A stretch of DNA of 64,000 nt, from the NCBI RefSeq assembly GCF_001905725.1, contig NZ_LIWB01000004.1:62001-126000 (forward strand), in the 5' to 3' direction. Made by a program: the position numbers and the translations under genes. This stretch comes from Streptomyces sp. CB02400 (lineage in GTDB: Bacteria > Actinomycetota > Actinomycetes > Streptomycetales > Streptomycetaceae). The notes beneath the pieces were generated by a model. That model was not told where the DNA came from. It did not search any database and was given only the letters and a program-made list of their open reading frames with translations. Below are positions 41,279 to 49,424 of the stretch, one piece after another. Each line of letters starts with the position of its first letter. Position 1 is the first letter of the stretch.

Positions 41279-42508
41279 TCAGGTGCGGGACACGACGCCG
41301 CAGTCCTCGTCGTCCTCGGCCGGCTTCAGCTCCTTGCTGCGGTCGTACGGGTCATGTGCCTTCCCGGACGGCTCGGGGCCGGTCTCCCGGTGGGTGAAGA
41401 ACCCCGGGCGGATGAGGCCGTCGCCCTCCCGGCAGTCGTCGTTGGATATCTCGCTGTTGAGGTCGGTGATCCAGATGTGTCCCTCGCCGGCCTGGAACCT
41501 GGCCGGGTCCACGGCCTCCACCTCGACCGACCGGCGGACGATGGACCGGCTCACCTCGTCACCGCCACCGACGCGGGCCATCGGGTACACGAAGGTGTAG
41601 TCGGCCTTGATCACGGCCTTCCCGGCCGTTCCCTTCACGGCCTCGACCGTCATACGGCCACGCACCCGCACGTCGCCCGCGAGTTCGACCTCCTCGGGGT
41701 CGAACCGGGTGAACGTCCACACCGGGTCGTTCTTCACCGTGGGCTCGCGCAGGGCGGCGCGCAGCTCGGCGAGGTACTCCTTCTCCGCCGGGTCCACGAG
41801 GTCCAGCGCCTTCTTCGGGTGTTCGCCCCTCAGTACCGCGGGATCGAGGTTGGAGGCGACCAGGAACTCCTTCGTCCCCTTCAGCACGGCCCGGATCCGG
41901 GCGGCGGGGACCCCGTTGACGGCCTTCGCCTCGGGCAGCCGGATGGCGTCCGCCCCCGCCTCCCACCGGGCGGCCGGGGACCCGGCGAACGGCTTCTCCC
42001 TCGTCGGGATGCCCGCGGGGGCGTCGGAGGGCGCGGCGCTGGGACGGGCCGTCTCGGGCGCCAGCGGCGTGGCGTCGGCCGCCTGCGCCCCGTCCGACGT
42101 GCCGGACCCCTCACCGAGGCCGCCGGGCGGCCAGGACAGCGCGGCGGACGGATTGACGGCGACCACCGCAAGCGCCGCGGCCACCACCACTCCCACCGCG
42201 CTCCACACCCGGCGCCGGCGCGAGGAGCGGCCGCCCGTCTCCTGCAGGGCCGGCCCCGTACGCCATCCCTCGGGCCGAGTCGGCTGCGCGGGCCGCCGCT
42301 TCCCGTTCCAACGGCGCTTCCCGGCCGCCTCGGCCTGCGCCTCGTCCATGGCCCGCAGCCGCTCGGTCACCATGCGCGCCCGCGCCGACGGCTCCTTGGG
42401 GGCGGAGGCACGGATGTCGCGCTCACTGTCCTGGACGAACTTCTCCCAGACGTCATCAGGGAGGGACGAGGACTCCGGTCTGTTCTCTTCGGACGGCTGC
42501 TCGGCCAC
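41279..42508 (-). CDS. Single-pass membrane protein with large extracytoplasmic domain
   Basis: The 409-aa protein has a charged cytoplasmic N-terminus (DDVWEKFVQDSERDIRASAP, which resembles a short regulatory motif). One membrane helix (VWSAVGVVVAAALAVVAVNP, about residue 105) leads to a 270-residue outer domain with a Pro/Ala-rich linker. The domain includes FRTxTKE-like helical turns and beta segments (VWTFTRFDPEEVELAGDVRVRG, KADYTFVYPMARVGG). Two cysteines near the end (SNDDCREGDG, DDEDCGVVSRT) could form a disulfide. I do not recognise the family. The start is GTG 42508 (VAEQPSEENRPES); an upstream GTG at 42571 would add 21 residues and seems less likely. Confidence 0.75.
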   Translation of the reverse strand: MAEQPSEENRPESSSLPDDVWEKFVQDSERDIRASAPKEPSARARMVTERLRAMDEAQAEAAGKRRWNGKRRPAQPTRPEGWRTGPALQETGGRSSRRRRVWSAVGVVVAAALAVVAVNPSAALSWPPGGLGEGSGTSDGAQAADATPLAPETARPSAAPSDAPAGIPTREKPFAGSPAARWEAGADAIRLPEAKAVNGVPAARIRAVLKGTKEFLVASNLDPAVLRGEHPKKALDLVDPAEKEYLAELRAALREPTVKNDPVWTFTRFDPEEVELAGDVRVRGRMTVEAVKGTAGKAVIKADYTFVYPMARVGGGDEVSRSIVRRSVEVEAVDPARFQAGEGHIWITDLNSEISNDDCREGDGLIRPGFFTHRETGPEPSGKAHDPYDRSKELKPAEDDEDCGVVSRT

Positions 42509-42683
42509 GGGGTCGCGGACTTTCTCTCGATGGCGGTCGTAGGCGGCCGAGCGTACGCCAGCGATGATCACCCCTCACGTGTGATCCAACTCACATGGAA
42601 ATTCCCTGAACGGCAGGACAACCATCTGCGTGCCCTGTTGATCACACTCACTGAGATCCTCACGGACCACACGGACAAGGGAG

Positions 42684-42720
42684 AAGGACCTGAGCTCGGA
42701 GGGGGGCACAGGTCCTTTTT
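42684..42720. terminator. Hairpin with T-run after the GMC oxidoreductase gene
   Basis: AAGGACCTG pairs with CAGGTCCTT. The plus strand continues with TTT, and the minus strand with TTCTCCC. It is downstream of the leftward gene that ends at 42786. Confidence 0.65.
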
Positions 42721-42766
42721 CCTTGGCCGTCTTTCCCTGGCTTTCCTTGGCAGTCTTTCCCTGGCG
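42719..42766. repeat. 24-bp tandem repeat next to the terminator
   Basis: TTTCCTTGGC(C/A)GTCTTTCCCTGGC occurs twice in tandem (42719-42742, 42743-42766), followed by degenerate pieces up to the stop of the GMC gene. Confidence 0.7.
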
Positions 42767-42785
42767 CCGTCTTTCCTCGGCCGTC

Positions 42786-44576
42786 TCAGTTCTGCTTCGG
42801 CGGCACCGCCGGCATCCCCAGGAACGGCAGCCGCAGCGCGCCGAACGCCTCCGCCGGGACCGCCGGGGACTTCGGCTCGACCGGCTCCAGACGCCGGTAG
42901 GCCTCCCCCTGCGCGGGGCGCGGATCGGCCTCGCCCTTGTTGGGCCAGTACGACATCGCCCGCTCGGCCTGTGCCGTGATGGTCAGGGAGGGGTTGACGC
43001 CCAGGTTCGCCGAGACCGCCGCCCCGTCCACGACCGAGATGCCGGGGTGGCCGTAGAGACGGTGGTACGGGTCGATCACACCGGTCTCGCGGGACGCGCC
43101 GATCGGGCAGCCACCCAGGAAGTGGGCGGTCAGCGGCATCCCCGTCAGCTCGCCGACGTTGGAGCCGGCGAAGCCGTTGATCTCGGCCGCCAGCGCCGAC
43201 GCGCCGTCCGTGGCCGCCTTGATCTGCTTGGGGTTGGGGGCGCCGTGGCCCTGCCGGGCGGTGAGCAGCCCGCGGCCGGCCCCGGACGGCTTGAGGTACG
43301 TCGTCAGGGAGTTGTCCAGCGACTGCATCACCAGCCCGATGATGGTCCGCTCCGACCAGCGCCGGTTGGACAGGGAACGCAGCAGCAGCCAGGGGTGCTT
43401 CGCCGCGCTGCCCAGCCAGCCGAGCACCCGGGCCGCACCCGAGCCGCCGCCCGCGTACGGCACCTGGAGGATGGACAGCCCGCCCATCGAGTTGGAGCCG
43501 CGGCCGTAGCGGACCGGCTCGATGTGGGTGTTCTCGTCGGGGTGGATCGACGACGTGATGGCCACACCGCGGGTGAAGTCGGCCTTCGGCGCGCCGGTGG
43601 CCCTGCGGTAGCGGCGGTCGTCGGTCTGCGCGCCGACGAGGGCCTCGGAGTTGGTACGGGTCAGCTCGCCCAGCCGCTCCGAGAGGTGCGGCAGCTGACC
43701 GCCCGCCTTCATGCGGTGCAGCAGCGTCTGGGTGCCGTAGGTGCCGGCGGCCAGGACGACCCGGCGGGCGCGGAAGGTACGGCCCTCGCCCTTGCGGCGG
43801 TCGTCGGTCGGGAGCGTGGCGACCGCGTACCCGCCTCGGGAGTCCTCCGTCACCGACACGGCCGTCGTCATGGGGTGCACGATCGCGCCCGCCTTCTCGG
43901 CGAGGTGGAGGTAGTTCTCGTTGAGGGTGTTCTTCGCGCCGTGCCGGCAGCCGGTCATGCACTCGCCGCACTCGGCACAGGCCCGGCGCGAGGGCCCCGC
44001 CCCGCCGAAGTACGGGTCGGGCACCTCCTGCCCCGGCTTCACCTTCGCCTTCCCGTCGGCGTCCTCGCCGTCGCCGAAGAAGACGCCGACCGGGGCCATG
44101 TGGAAGGTGTCGCCCACCCCCATCCGCTCGGCCGCCGCCTTCAGGTGCACGTCCGACGGGGTCATCGTCGGGTTGAGCCGTACGCCGAGCATGCGCTTCG
44201 CCTGGTCGTAGTACGGGCCCAGCTCCTCCTGCCAGTCGGTGATGTGTCCCCACTGCGGGTCGTCGAAGAACGGCTTCGGCGGTACGTAGAGGGTGTTGGC
44301 GTAGTTGAGCGAGCCGCCGCCGACGCCTGCGCCGGCCAGCACCATGACGTTGCCCAGCAGGTGGATGCGTTGGATGCCGTACATGCCGAGTTTCGGCGCC
44401 CAGAGGTAGTTCTTCAGGTCCCAGGAGTTTTTCGGCAGGGTTTGCCGCGTGAAGCGGCGGCCGGCTTCCAGGACGCCGACGGTGTATCCCTTCTCCGTCA
44501 GGCGGAGGGCCGAGACGGAGCCGCCGAAGCCGGAGCCGATGACGAGGACGTCGTAGTCGTAAGCGTCTTTAGGCAC
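42786..44576 (-). CDS. GMC-type flavin oxidoreductase, cholesterol-oxidase-like
   Basis: The 596-aa flavoprotein starts with the FAD dinucleotide motif VLVIGSGFGGSVSALRL and has the GMC patterns GAGVGGGSLNYANTLY and NLGVNPSLTITAQAERAMSYW. It also has LTAHFLGGCPIGASRETGV. A cysteine-rich insert, RACAECGECMTGCRHGAKN, resembles an Fe-S or disulfide-type motif found in a subgroup of these oxidases. The substrate is probably a sterol or other hydrophobic alcohol, but this is not shown. There is no signal peptide. GTG 44576 has GGGGAG upstream. It lies 76 bases downstream of the aldehyde dehydrogenase gene in the same direction, so oxidation of an alcohol and its aldehyde could be linked. Confidence 0.88.
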   Translation of the reverse strand: MPKDAYDYDVLVIGSGFGGSVSALRLTEKGYTVGVLEAGRRFTRQTLPKNSWDLKNYLWAPKLGMYGIQRIHLLGNVMVLAGAGVGGGSLNYANTLYVPPKPFFDDPQWGHITDWQEELGPYYDQAKRMLGVRLNPTMTPSDVHLKAAAERMGVGDTFHMAPVGVFFGDGEDADGKAKVKPGQEVPDPYFGGAGPSRRACAECGECMTGCRHGAKNTLNENYLHLAEKAGAIVHPMTTAVSVTEDSRGGYAVATLPTDDRRKGEGRTFRARRVVLAAGTYGTQTLLHRMKAGGQLPHLSERLGELTRTNSEALVGAQTDDRRYRRATGAPKADFTRGVAITSSIHPDENTHIEPVRYGRGSNSMGGLSILQVPYAGGGSGAARVLGWLGSAAKHPWLLLRSLSNRRWSERTIIGLVMQSLDNSLTTYLKPSGAGRGLLTARQGHGAPNPKQIKAATDGASALAAEINGFAGSNVGELTGMPLTAHFLGGCPIGASRETGVIDPYHRLYGHPGISVVDGAAVSANLGVNPSLTITAQAERAMSYWPNKGEADPRPAQGEAYRRLEPVEPKSPAVPAEAFGALRLPFLGMPAVPPKQN

Positions 44577-44652
44577 GGAGGGCTCCCCTTTGAGTTCGCG
44601 TGCGGGTCGTCTTTGGCCGAGCGCGCAGTTCCCCGCGCCCCTTTGAGGTCGG

Positions 44653-46266
44653 TCACCTGAACCGGAGTGCCTTCATCACCCTCAGGCTGCGGCTCATGAA
44701 GGCCGCGTACTTCTCGTCGTCCATGCCCAGTGACGGGGCCATCGGGAGGAGGCGCTGGTGGGCGACCGTCTGGGCCTCGGTGTACTTGAGGATGCCCTCG
44801 GAGCCGTGGCGGCGGCCGAGGCCGGAGTCCTTCATGCCGCCCATCGGTGACTGGACGCTGCCGTACGCGGGGGCGTAGCCCTCGTTGATGTTCACCGTGC
44901 CGGTGCGCAGGCGTGCGGCGACCTCGCGGCCGCGCCGGGTGTCCTTCGTCCAGACGGAGGAGTTCAGGCCGTACGGGGTGGCGTTGGCGCGTTCGACCGC
45001 CTCGTCGTCGGAGGAGAAGCGGTAGACCGAGACGACCGGGCCGAAGGTCTCCTCGGAGCAGACGCTCATCGGGGCCTCGACTCCGTCGAGGATGGTCGGC
45101 TCGTAGAAGTAGGGGCCGATGTCCGGGCGGGCCGTGCCGCCCGCGAGCACCTCGGCGCCCTTGGCGACGGCGTCGTCGACGTGCCGGGTGACGGCGTCGA
45201 GCTGGCGCTGCCCGACCAGGGAGCCCATGTCGGCGCCGTAGGCGAGGGAGGTGCCGAGGCGGATCGCCTTGGTGCGGGCGGCGAAGCGCTCCAGGAAGGC
45301 GTCCGCGACCGACTCGTGGACGTACAGCCGCTCGATGGAGATGCACAGCTGGCCGGCGGAGGAGAAGCAGGCGCGGACGGCGCCCGCGGCGGCCTTGTCG
45401 AGGTCGGCGTCCTGAAGGACCAGCATGGCGTTCTTGCCGCCGAGTTCGAGGGAGACGCCGACCAGGCGGGCGGCGGCGCCCTGGGCGACCTCGCGGCCGG
45501 TGCGGGTGGAGCCGGTGAAGGAGACGTAGTCGGCGTGCCGGACGACCTCGGGGCCGACGACCGGGCCCTCGCCGAGGACGACCTGGAAGACGTCGGCGGG
45601 CAGTCCGGCCTCGATCAGCAGGTCACGGGCCCACAGCGCGGTGAGGCAGGTCTCCGTGTCGGGCTTCATGACGACCGCGTTGCCCGCGACGAACGCCGGG
45701 AGCGCGTCGCCGACGGAGAGTTCGAGGGGGTAGTTCCAGGGGGCGATCTGGCCGACGACACCGCGCGGGTGGCGCAGTTCGGTGACCTTCGTGAGGGTCG
45801 GCATGGCGCCCGCGTGCCGCTTGGGGCGCAGGTAGGCGGCGGCCCGGCGGCCGTAGTGGCGGGCGGCGACGGCGACGGCCTGCACCTCCTCGTGGGCGTG
45901 CAGCCGGGCCTTGCCGGTCTCGAGCTGGATCAGGTCGAGCACCTCGGCCTGGCGGCTCAGCACCAGGTCGTGGAAGCGCAGCAGGACGGCGGCGCGCTCC
46001 CGTACCGGGATCCTCGCCCAGACGGCCTGGGCGGCGCGGGCCGCCGCGAAGGCCTTCTCGACGTCCTCGGGCGTCGACTCGGGCAGGTCGGCCAGCTTCT
46101 CGCCGGTGAACGGCGTGTGGTTGGCGGTCCGGCCGGAGCCGGCCACGCCCTTGGTGAGCTGGGCGACCAGCTCGGGCGTGACCACGTCGGCGGCGGTGCG
46201 GGCACCCGCCGGCGCGGGGGCGAGGGGGTTGGTGCCGGTCGTTTCCCGGGTCTGCGCGTCCGTCAT
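44653..46266 (-). CDS. NAD(P)-dependent succinate-semialdehyde dehydrogenase-like ALDH
   Basis: The 537-aa aldehyde dehydrogenase has the usual motifs: APWNYPLELSVGDALPAFVAGN (cofactor fold), FTGSTRTGREV, the general base in VSLELGGKNAML, the nucleophile in CFSSAGQLCIS, and EETFGPVVSVY. It resembles the actinobacterial succinic-semialdehyde dehydrogenase group, which oxidises succinate semialdehyde to succinate. Other aldehydes are possible. The start is ATG 46266 (MTDAQTRETTG), with about 50 residues of extension before the core. It is upstream of the GMC gene in the same direction, and the kinase cluster lies upstream of it. Confidence 0.92.
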   Translation of the reverse strand: MTDAQTRETTGTNPLAPAPAGARTAADVVTPELVAQLTKGVAGSGRTANHTPFTGEKLADLPESTPEDVEKAFAAARAAQAVWARIPVRERAAVLLRFHDLVLSRQAEVLDLIQLETGKARLHAHEEVQAVAVAARHYGRRAAAYLRPKRHAGAMPTLTKVTELRHPRGVVGQIAPWNYPLELSVGDALPAFVAGNAVVMKPDTETCLTALWARDLLIEAGLPADVFQVVLGEGPVVGPEVVRHADYVSFTGSTRTGREVAQGAAARLVGVSLELGGKNAMLVLQDADLDKAAAGAVRACFSSAGQLCISIERLYVHESVADAFLERFAARTKAIRLGTSLAYGADMGSLVGQRQLDAVTRHVDDAVAKGAEVLAGGTARPDIGPYFYEPTILDGVEAPMSVCSEETFGPVVSVYRFSSDDEAVERANATPYGLNSSVWTKDTRRGREVAARLRTGTVNINEGYAPAYGSVQSPMGGMKDSGLGRRHGSEGILKYTEAQTVAHQRLLPMAPSLGMDDEKYAAFMSRSLRVMKALRFR

Positions 46267-46340
46267 GAGCCGCAGGGTATGCCCGGGAGAACACTTTGTG
46301 TACCCGGCGGTAACAGATTCACCCACCGCTCACACATCAC

Positions 46341-46376
46341 GCCAGTGAGCGCTGGCAACAAAGCCCCTGATCAGGG
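46341..46376 (-). terminator. Possible hairpins after the first kinase gene
   Basis: GCCAG-N6-CTGGC (46341-46356) and CCCTGATCAGGG (46365-46376) lie between the leftward kinase stop and the dehydrogenase start. On the minus strand the second is followed by GCTTTGTT. They are moderate in strength. Confidence 0.4.
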
Positions 46377-46397
46377 CGTTGGCGGACATCTGCCCGT

Positions 46398-48050
46398 TCA
46401 GAGCTGGTGGATGTCCCACGAGTCGATGACCGTACGGGCGATCTCCCGGCCGTCCTCGGCGAAGTAGCCCTTGCCCGGGTACACGATCCAGAGCCGGTAC
46501 ATGTCGCCGTCCTTGTTCCGGTAGTACATGACCTGCGCCTCGCGCACCAACGCCGGAGTGGTGGTCGTCGTGTAGACGATGGTGTTCGTGGCCGCCTCGT
46601 GGTCCTGGTACGTCGTCTCGCGCGGCTGGCCCTTCGGGGCCGGCGTGTCGGCGATGCCCCAGCCGTACTCGCCGTCCCTCAGGTCCTCCCAGTGCGCGAA
46701 CGCCCGTTCCGAGGCCGATGCCTCGATGTCGCCGTTCTTGTCCTCGGCCTTGATGTCGCGGTCGACCTCGACCCGCACCAGTCCGCTCGGATCGGTGAAG
46801 GAGGCGACGGTCCCGTCCGAGTCCTCGGCCTGCTCGTCCTGTACGAAGCCCTCGGGCACCGCGATCCCGGCGCCCACCTTGCTCCCGAGATCGTGCTTCT
46901 TCCAACCGTCCGGCAGCGGCCCCGCGAACGGGTCGGCGATCACCAGGTACGCGGCCACCGCTCCCGCGACGACCGCCGCGCCCAGCCCCGTCAGCGTCTT
47001 GCGGCCGATCCGGATGCCCTTGCCGCCGGAGCCCCCGTCCGGGAACCGGGCGACCTGCGTGGGCTGCGGGGCGGGCGGGTTCGCGGCCGTCTCCAGTGCG
47101 GCACGGACCCGGGCGGCGTCCGGACGGCGCGCCGGGTCCTTCTGAAGCAGGCCGGTGATGACCTCGGCCAGCGGTCCCTGCGCGGAGGCGGGCGGTGCCG
47201 GGGTGGCGTTGAGGACCGACTGGAGGGTGGCGGGGGTGTTGCTGCGGCGGAACGGCGAGACGCCCTCCGTCGCCGCGTACAGCACCACGCCGAGCGACCA
47301 CAGGTCGGAGGCGGGACCGGGGCGCTGGCCCAGCACCCGTTCCGGGGCGATGTACTCGGGCGAACCGACGAAGCCGCCGGTGTCGGTCAGATTGGTCTCG
47401 CCCTCGATCTGGGCGATGCCGAAGTCGGTGAGGACGACCCGGCCGTGCCGGCCGAGCAGCACGTTGTCCGGTTTGACGTCCCGGTGCAGGATGCCCGCCG
47501 CGTGGGCGGCCTCCAGCGCGCCGAGCACCTCCAGGCCGACCCTGGCCGCCTCGCGCGCGGAGAGGGTGCCCTCCTCCTGGAGCACGGCACCCAGCGAACG
47601 GCCCTGGACCAGTTCCATCACGATCCACGGCCGGCCGTCGACCACCGCGACGTCATGGACGTTGACCACCGCGGGATGGTCGAGCCGGGCGGCGGCGCGG
47701 GCCTCGCGACGCATCCGCTCGGAGGCGTTGGCGCGTTCGCGTTCGGGAAGGTGGTCCGGGAAGCGGGGCTCCTTGACGGCGACCTCGCGGTCCACGGTCT
47801 CGTCCTTGGCCCGCCACACCGTGCCCATGCCGCCGTGCCCGAGCTTGGCGAGCAGCCGGTAACGGCCGGCGATCAGCCGCCCTGCGCCCGGGTCGTTCTG
47901 CGGCTGCGTCTGTGCCGGAACCACCTTGGTCGGTACCGCGTACGGGTTGTCGGGGAGCGGCACGGACGTGGGCGGGTTCGGGTTCGGCGGTTGCAGACCA
48001 AAACTGGTTGGCTCGTCGGCCCCGTGGCGGGCTCCCCCGTTGTTGCTCAT
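46398..48050 (-). CDS. Ser/Thr protein kinase with extracytoplasmic domain (kinase 1)
   Basis: The 550-aa membrane kinase has a complete catalytic domain at about residues 60-320. It shows glycine loop LGHGGMGTVW, Lys in VAVKE, HRDVKPDN, DFGIAQ, the GSPEYIAPERV activation end and SDLWSLGVVLY. A membrane helix (LTGLGAAVVAGAVAAYLVIA) follows, then an outer domain (LPDGWKKHDL, VPEGFVQDEQA, YRLWIVYPGKGYF) of the same type as in kinases 3-5. It should be active. Five such genes lie in a row here. In S. coelicolor the corresponding cluster (around SCO4775-SCO4779, including PkaI) has been linked to spore-wall synthesis, as I recall. Gene-by-gene naming is not attempted. Confidence 0.94.
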   Translation of the reverse strand: MSNNGGARHGADEPTSFGLQPPNPNPPTSVPLPDNPYAVPTKVVPAQTQPQNDPGAGRLIAGRYRLLAKLGHGGMGTVWRAKDETVDREVAVKEPRFPDHLPERERANASERMRREARAAARLDHPAVVNVHDVAVVDGRPWIVMELVQGRSLGAVLQEEGTLSAREAARVGLEVLGALEAAHAAGILHRDVKPDNVLLGRHGRVVLTDFGIAQIEGETNLTDTGGFVGSPEYIAPERVLGQRPGPASDLWSLGVVLYAATEGVSPFRRSNTPATLQSVLNATPAPPASAQGPLAEVITGLLQKDPARRPDAARVRAALETAANPPAPQPTQVARFPDGGSGGKGIRIGRKTLTGLGAAVVAGAVAAYLVIADPFAGPLPDGWKKHDLGSKVGAGIAVPEGFVQDEQAEDSDGTVASFTDPSGLVRVEVDRDIKAEDKNGDIEASASERAFAHWEDLRDGEYGWGIADTPAPKGQPRETTYQDHEAATNTIVYTTTTTPALVREAQVMYYRNKDGDMYRLWIVYPGKGYFAEDGREIARTVIDSWDIHQL

Positions 48051-48130
48051 GGTTCATCCATATCGCGCCAAGCCCTCCCGTATCCACTGCGGATGCCGAC
48101 CGGTCACAGACCCGTGACTCTCGTCGGGAC

Positions 48131-49360
48131 TTATCTCCCGTTTACGGGGTTATGCGGCCGGATCGGGGAGTCGGTCGCCGTGGGAGTGGGCGAGGGCGTC
48201 GGGGTCCCGGTGGGTGATTCGCTCGCGGGTGTCTCCGGCGCCGTGCTCGTCGGCGTACCGCCCCCGTCGCCGCCCCGGTCCTGCAGGAGCAGTGCCGCCG
48301 CGGACACCCCCGCTCCCGCCATGGCGGCGACGGCCAGGGCCGCGACGAGCGCGCCCCTCGTGGGTTGCCGCCGGATCCGCCGCGCCTCGGGCCCCCCTCC
48401 CGCCTCCTCCCGCCGCACCGGGGGCCGTCGGCGGGGCGCGTCCCGGTGCGGGGGCAGCAGTCCGGGGGGCGCCGATTCCGGCGTACGGCCCGTCTCCCGG
48501 AACGCCCGCAGCATCCGTTCGGCCCGGTCCGCGTCCAGCCTGCGGTCGGGGTCGCGCTCCAGCAGGCCGCGCACCACGGGAAGAATCGGTTCTGCCTCGA
48601 TGGGCGGCCGGATCTCGTCGACCACGACCGCGTGCAGGACCCCGCCGAGGGAGTCCCGCCGGAACGGCGACTCGCCGCTGAGCGCCGTGCACAGCAGCGC
48701 GCCCAGCGACCACAGGTCGGACTCCGGTCCCGTCCTGGCGCCGGACATCCGCTCGGGGGCGGTGTACTCGGGCGAGCCGACGAAGGAACCGGTCTCGGTG
48801 AGCGTGGTGGCGCCCGACACCCGGGCGATGCCGAAGTCGGTGAGGACGACCCGGTCGGTGCCGTTCTCCAGCAGGACGTTGGCGGGCTTGAGGTCGCGGT
48901 GCAGTACGCCCGCCGTGTGCGCGGCCCGTAACGCCCCGAGCAGGTCGACGCCGATCCGCGCGGCCTCCGCGGCGTCGACCGGGCCCCGCTCGGCGACCCG
49001 GTCGGCGAGGGACGGCCCGTCGATCAGCTCCAGGACGATGTACGGGCGTTCGTCGTCCTCGACGACGTCGTGGACGACGATGATGTGCGGGTGGCTCAAC
49101 TGGGCCAGGGCACGCGCCTCGCGCAGGGTGCGGTCCCGCTGCCGCCGGGCGTCCGCCGCGGAGAGCGTCTCGTCGAGGGGGAGCTCCTTGACGGCGACAC
49201 CCCGTCCGAGCAGTTGGTCGGTGGCCCGCCAGACCACGCCCATGCCACCGCGTCCGAGCCTCGCCTCCAAACGGTAACGGCCCGCTATGACACGTCCGTT
49301 GGTCCTGGCGGTCGCGTTCTCGGCGTCCCCGTCGGTCCCCATGGGCCCATCATGCCCCAC
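48131..49360 (-). CDS. Ser/Thr protein kinase without outer domain (kinase 2)
   Basis: The 409-aa kinase has all catalytic motifs: LGRGGMGVVW, VAVKEL, HRDLKPAN, DFGIAR, GSPEYTAPERM and SDLWSLGALL. After a basic linker and one membrane helix (LVAALAVAAMAGAGVSAAALLL) the protein ends in a 50-residue Thr/Pro/Ser-rich tail (SPTGTPTPSPTPTATDSP). It lacks the folded outer domain found in its four neighbours, so it may depend on them for sensing or act as a helper kinase. GTG 49360 is used because GGAGGG lies 10 bases upstream; ATG 49342 is an alternative. Same-strand gaps to neighbours are 80 and 64 bases, so co-transcription is likely. Confidence 0.93.
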   Translation of the reverse strand: MGHDGPMGTDGDAENATARTNGRVIAGRYRLEARLGRGGMGVVWRATDQLLGRGVAVKELPLDETLSAADARRQRDRTLREARALAQLSHPHIIVVHDVVEDDERPYIVLELIDGPSLADRVAERGPVDAAEAARIGVDLLGALRAAHTAGVLHRDLKPANVLLENGTDRVVLTDFGIARVSGATTLTETGSFVGSPEYTAPERMSGARTGPESDLWSLGALLCTALSGESPFRRDSLGGVLHAVVVDEIRPPIEAEPILPVVRGLLERDPDRRLDADRAERMLRAFRETGRTPESAPPGLLPPHRDAPRRRPPVRREEAGGGPEARRIRRQPTRGALVAALAVAAMAGAGVSAAALLLQDRGGDGGGTPTSTAPETPASESPTGTPTPSPTPTATDSPIRPHNPVNGR

Positions 49361-49424
49361 CGGATGTGTGCCCTCCGGTACGGCGATTCGGCCAAGCGGC
49401 GCGCCTCCGCGCCCGCCACGGGGG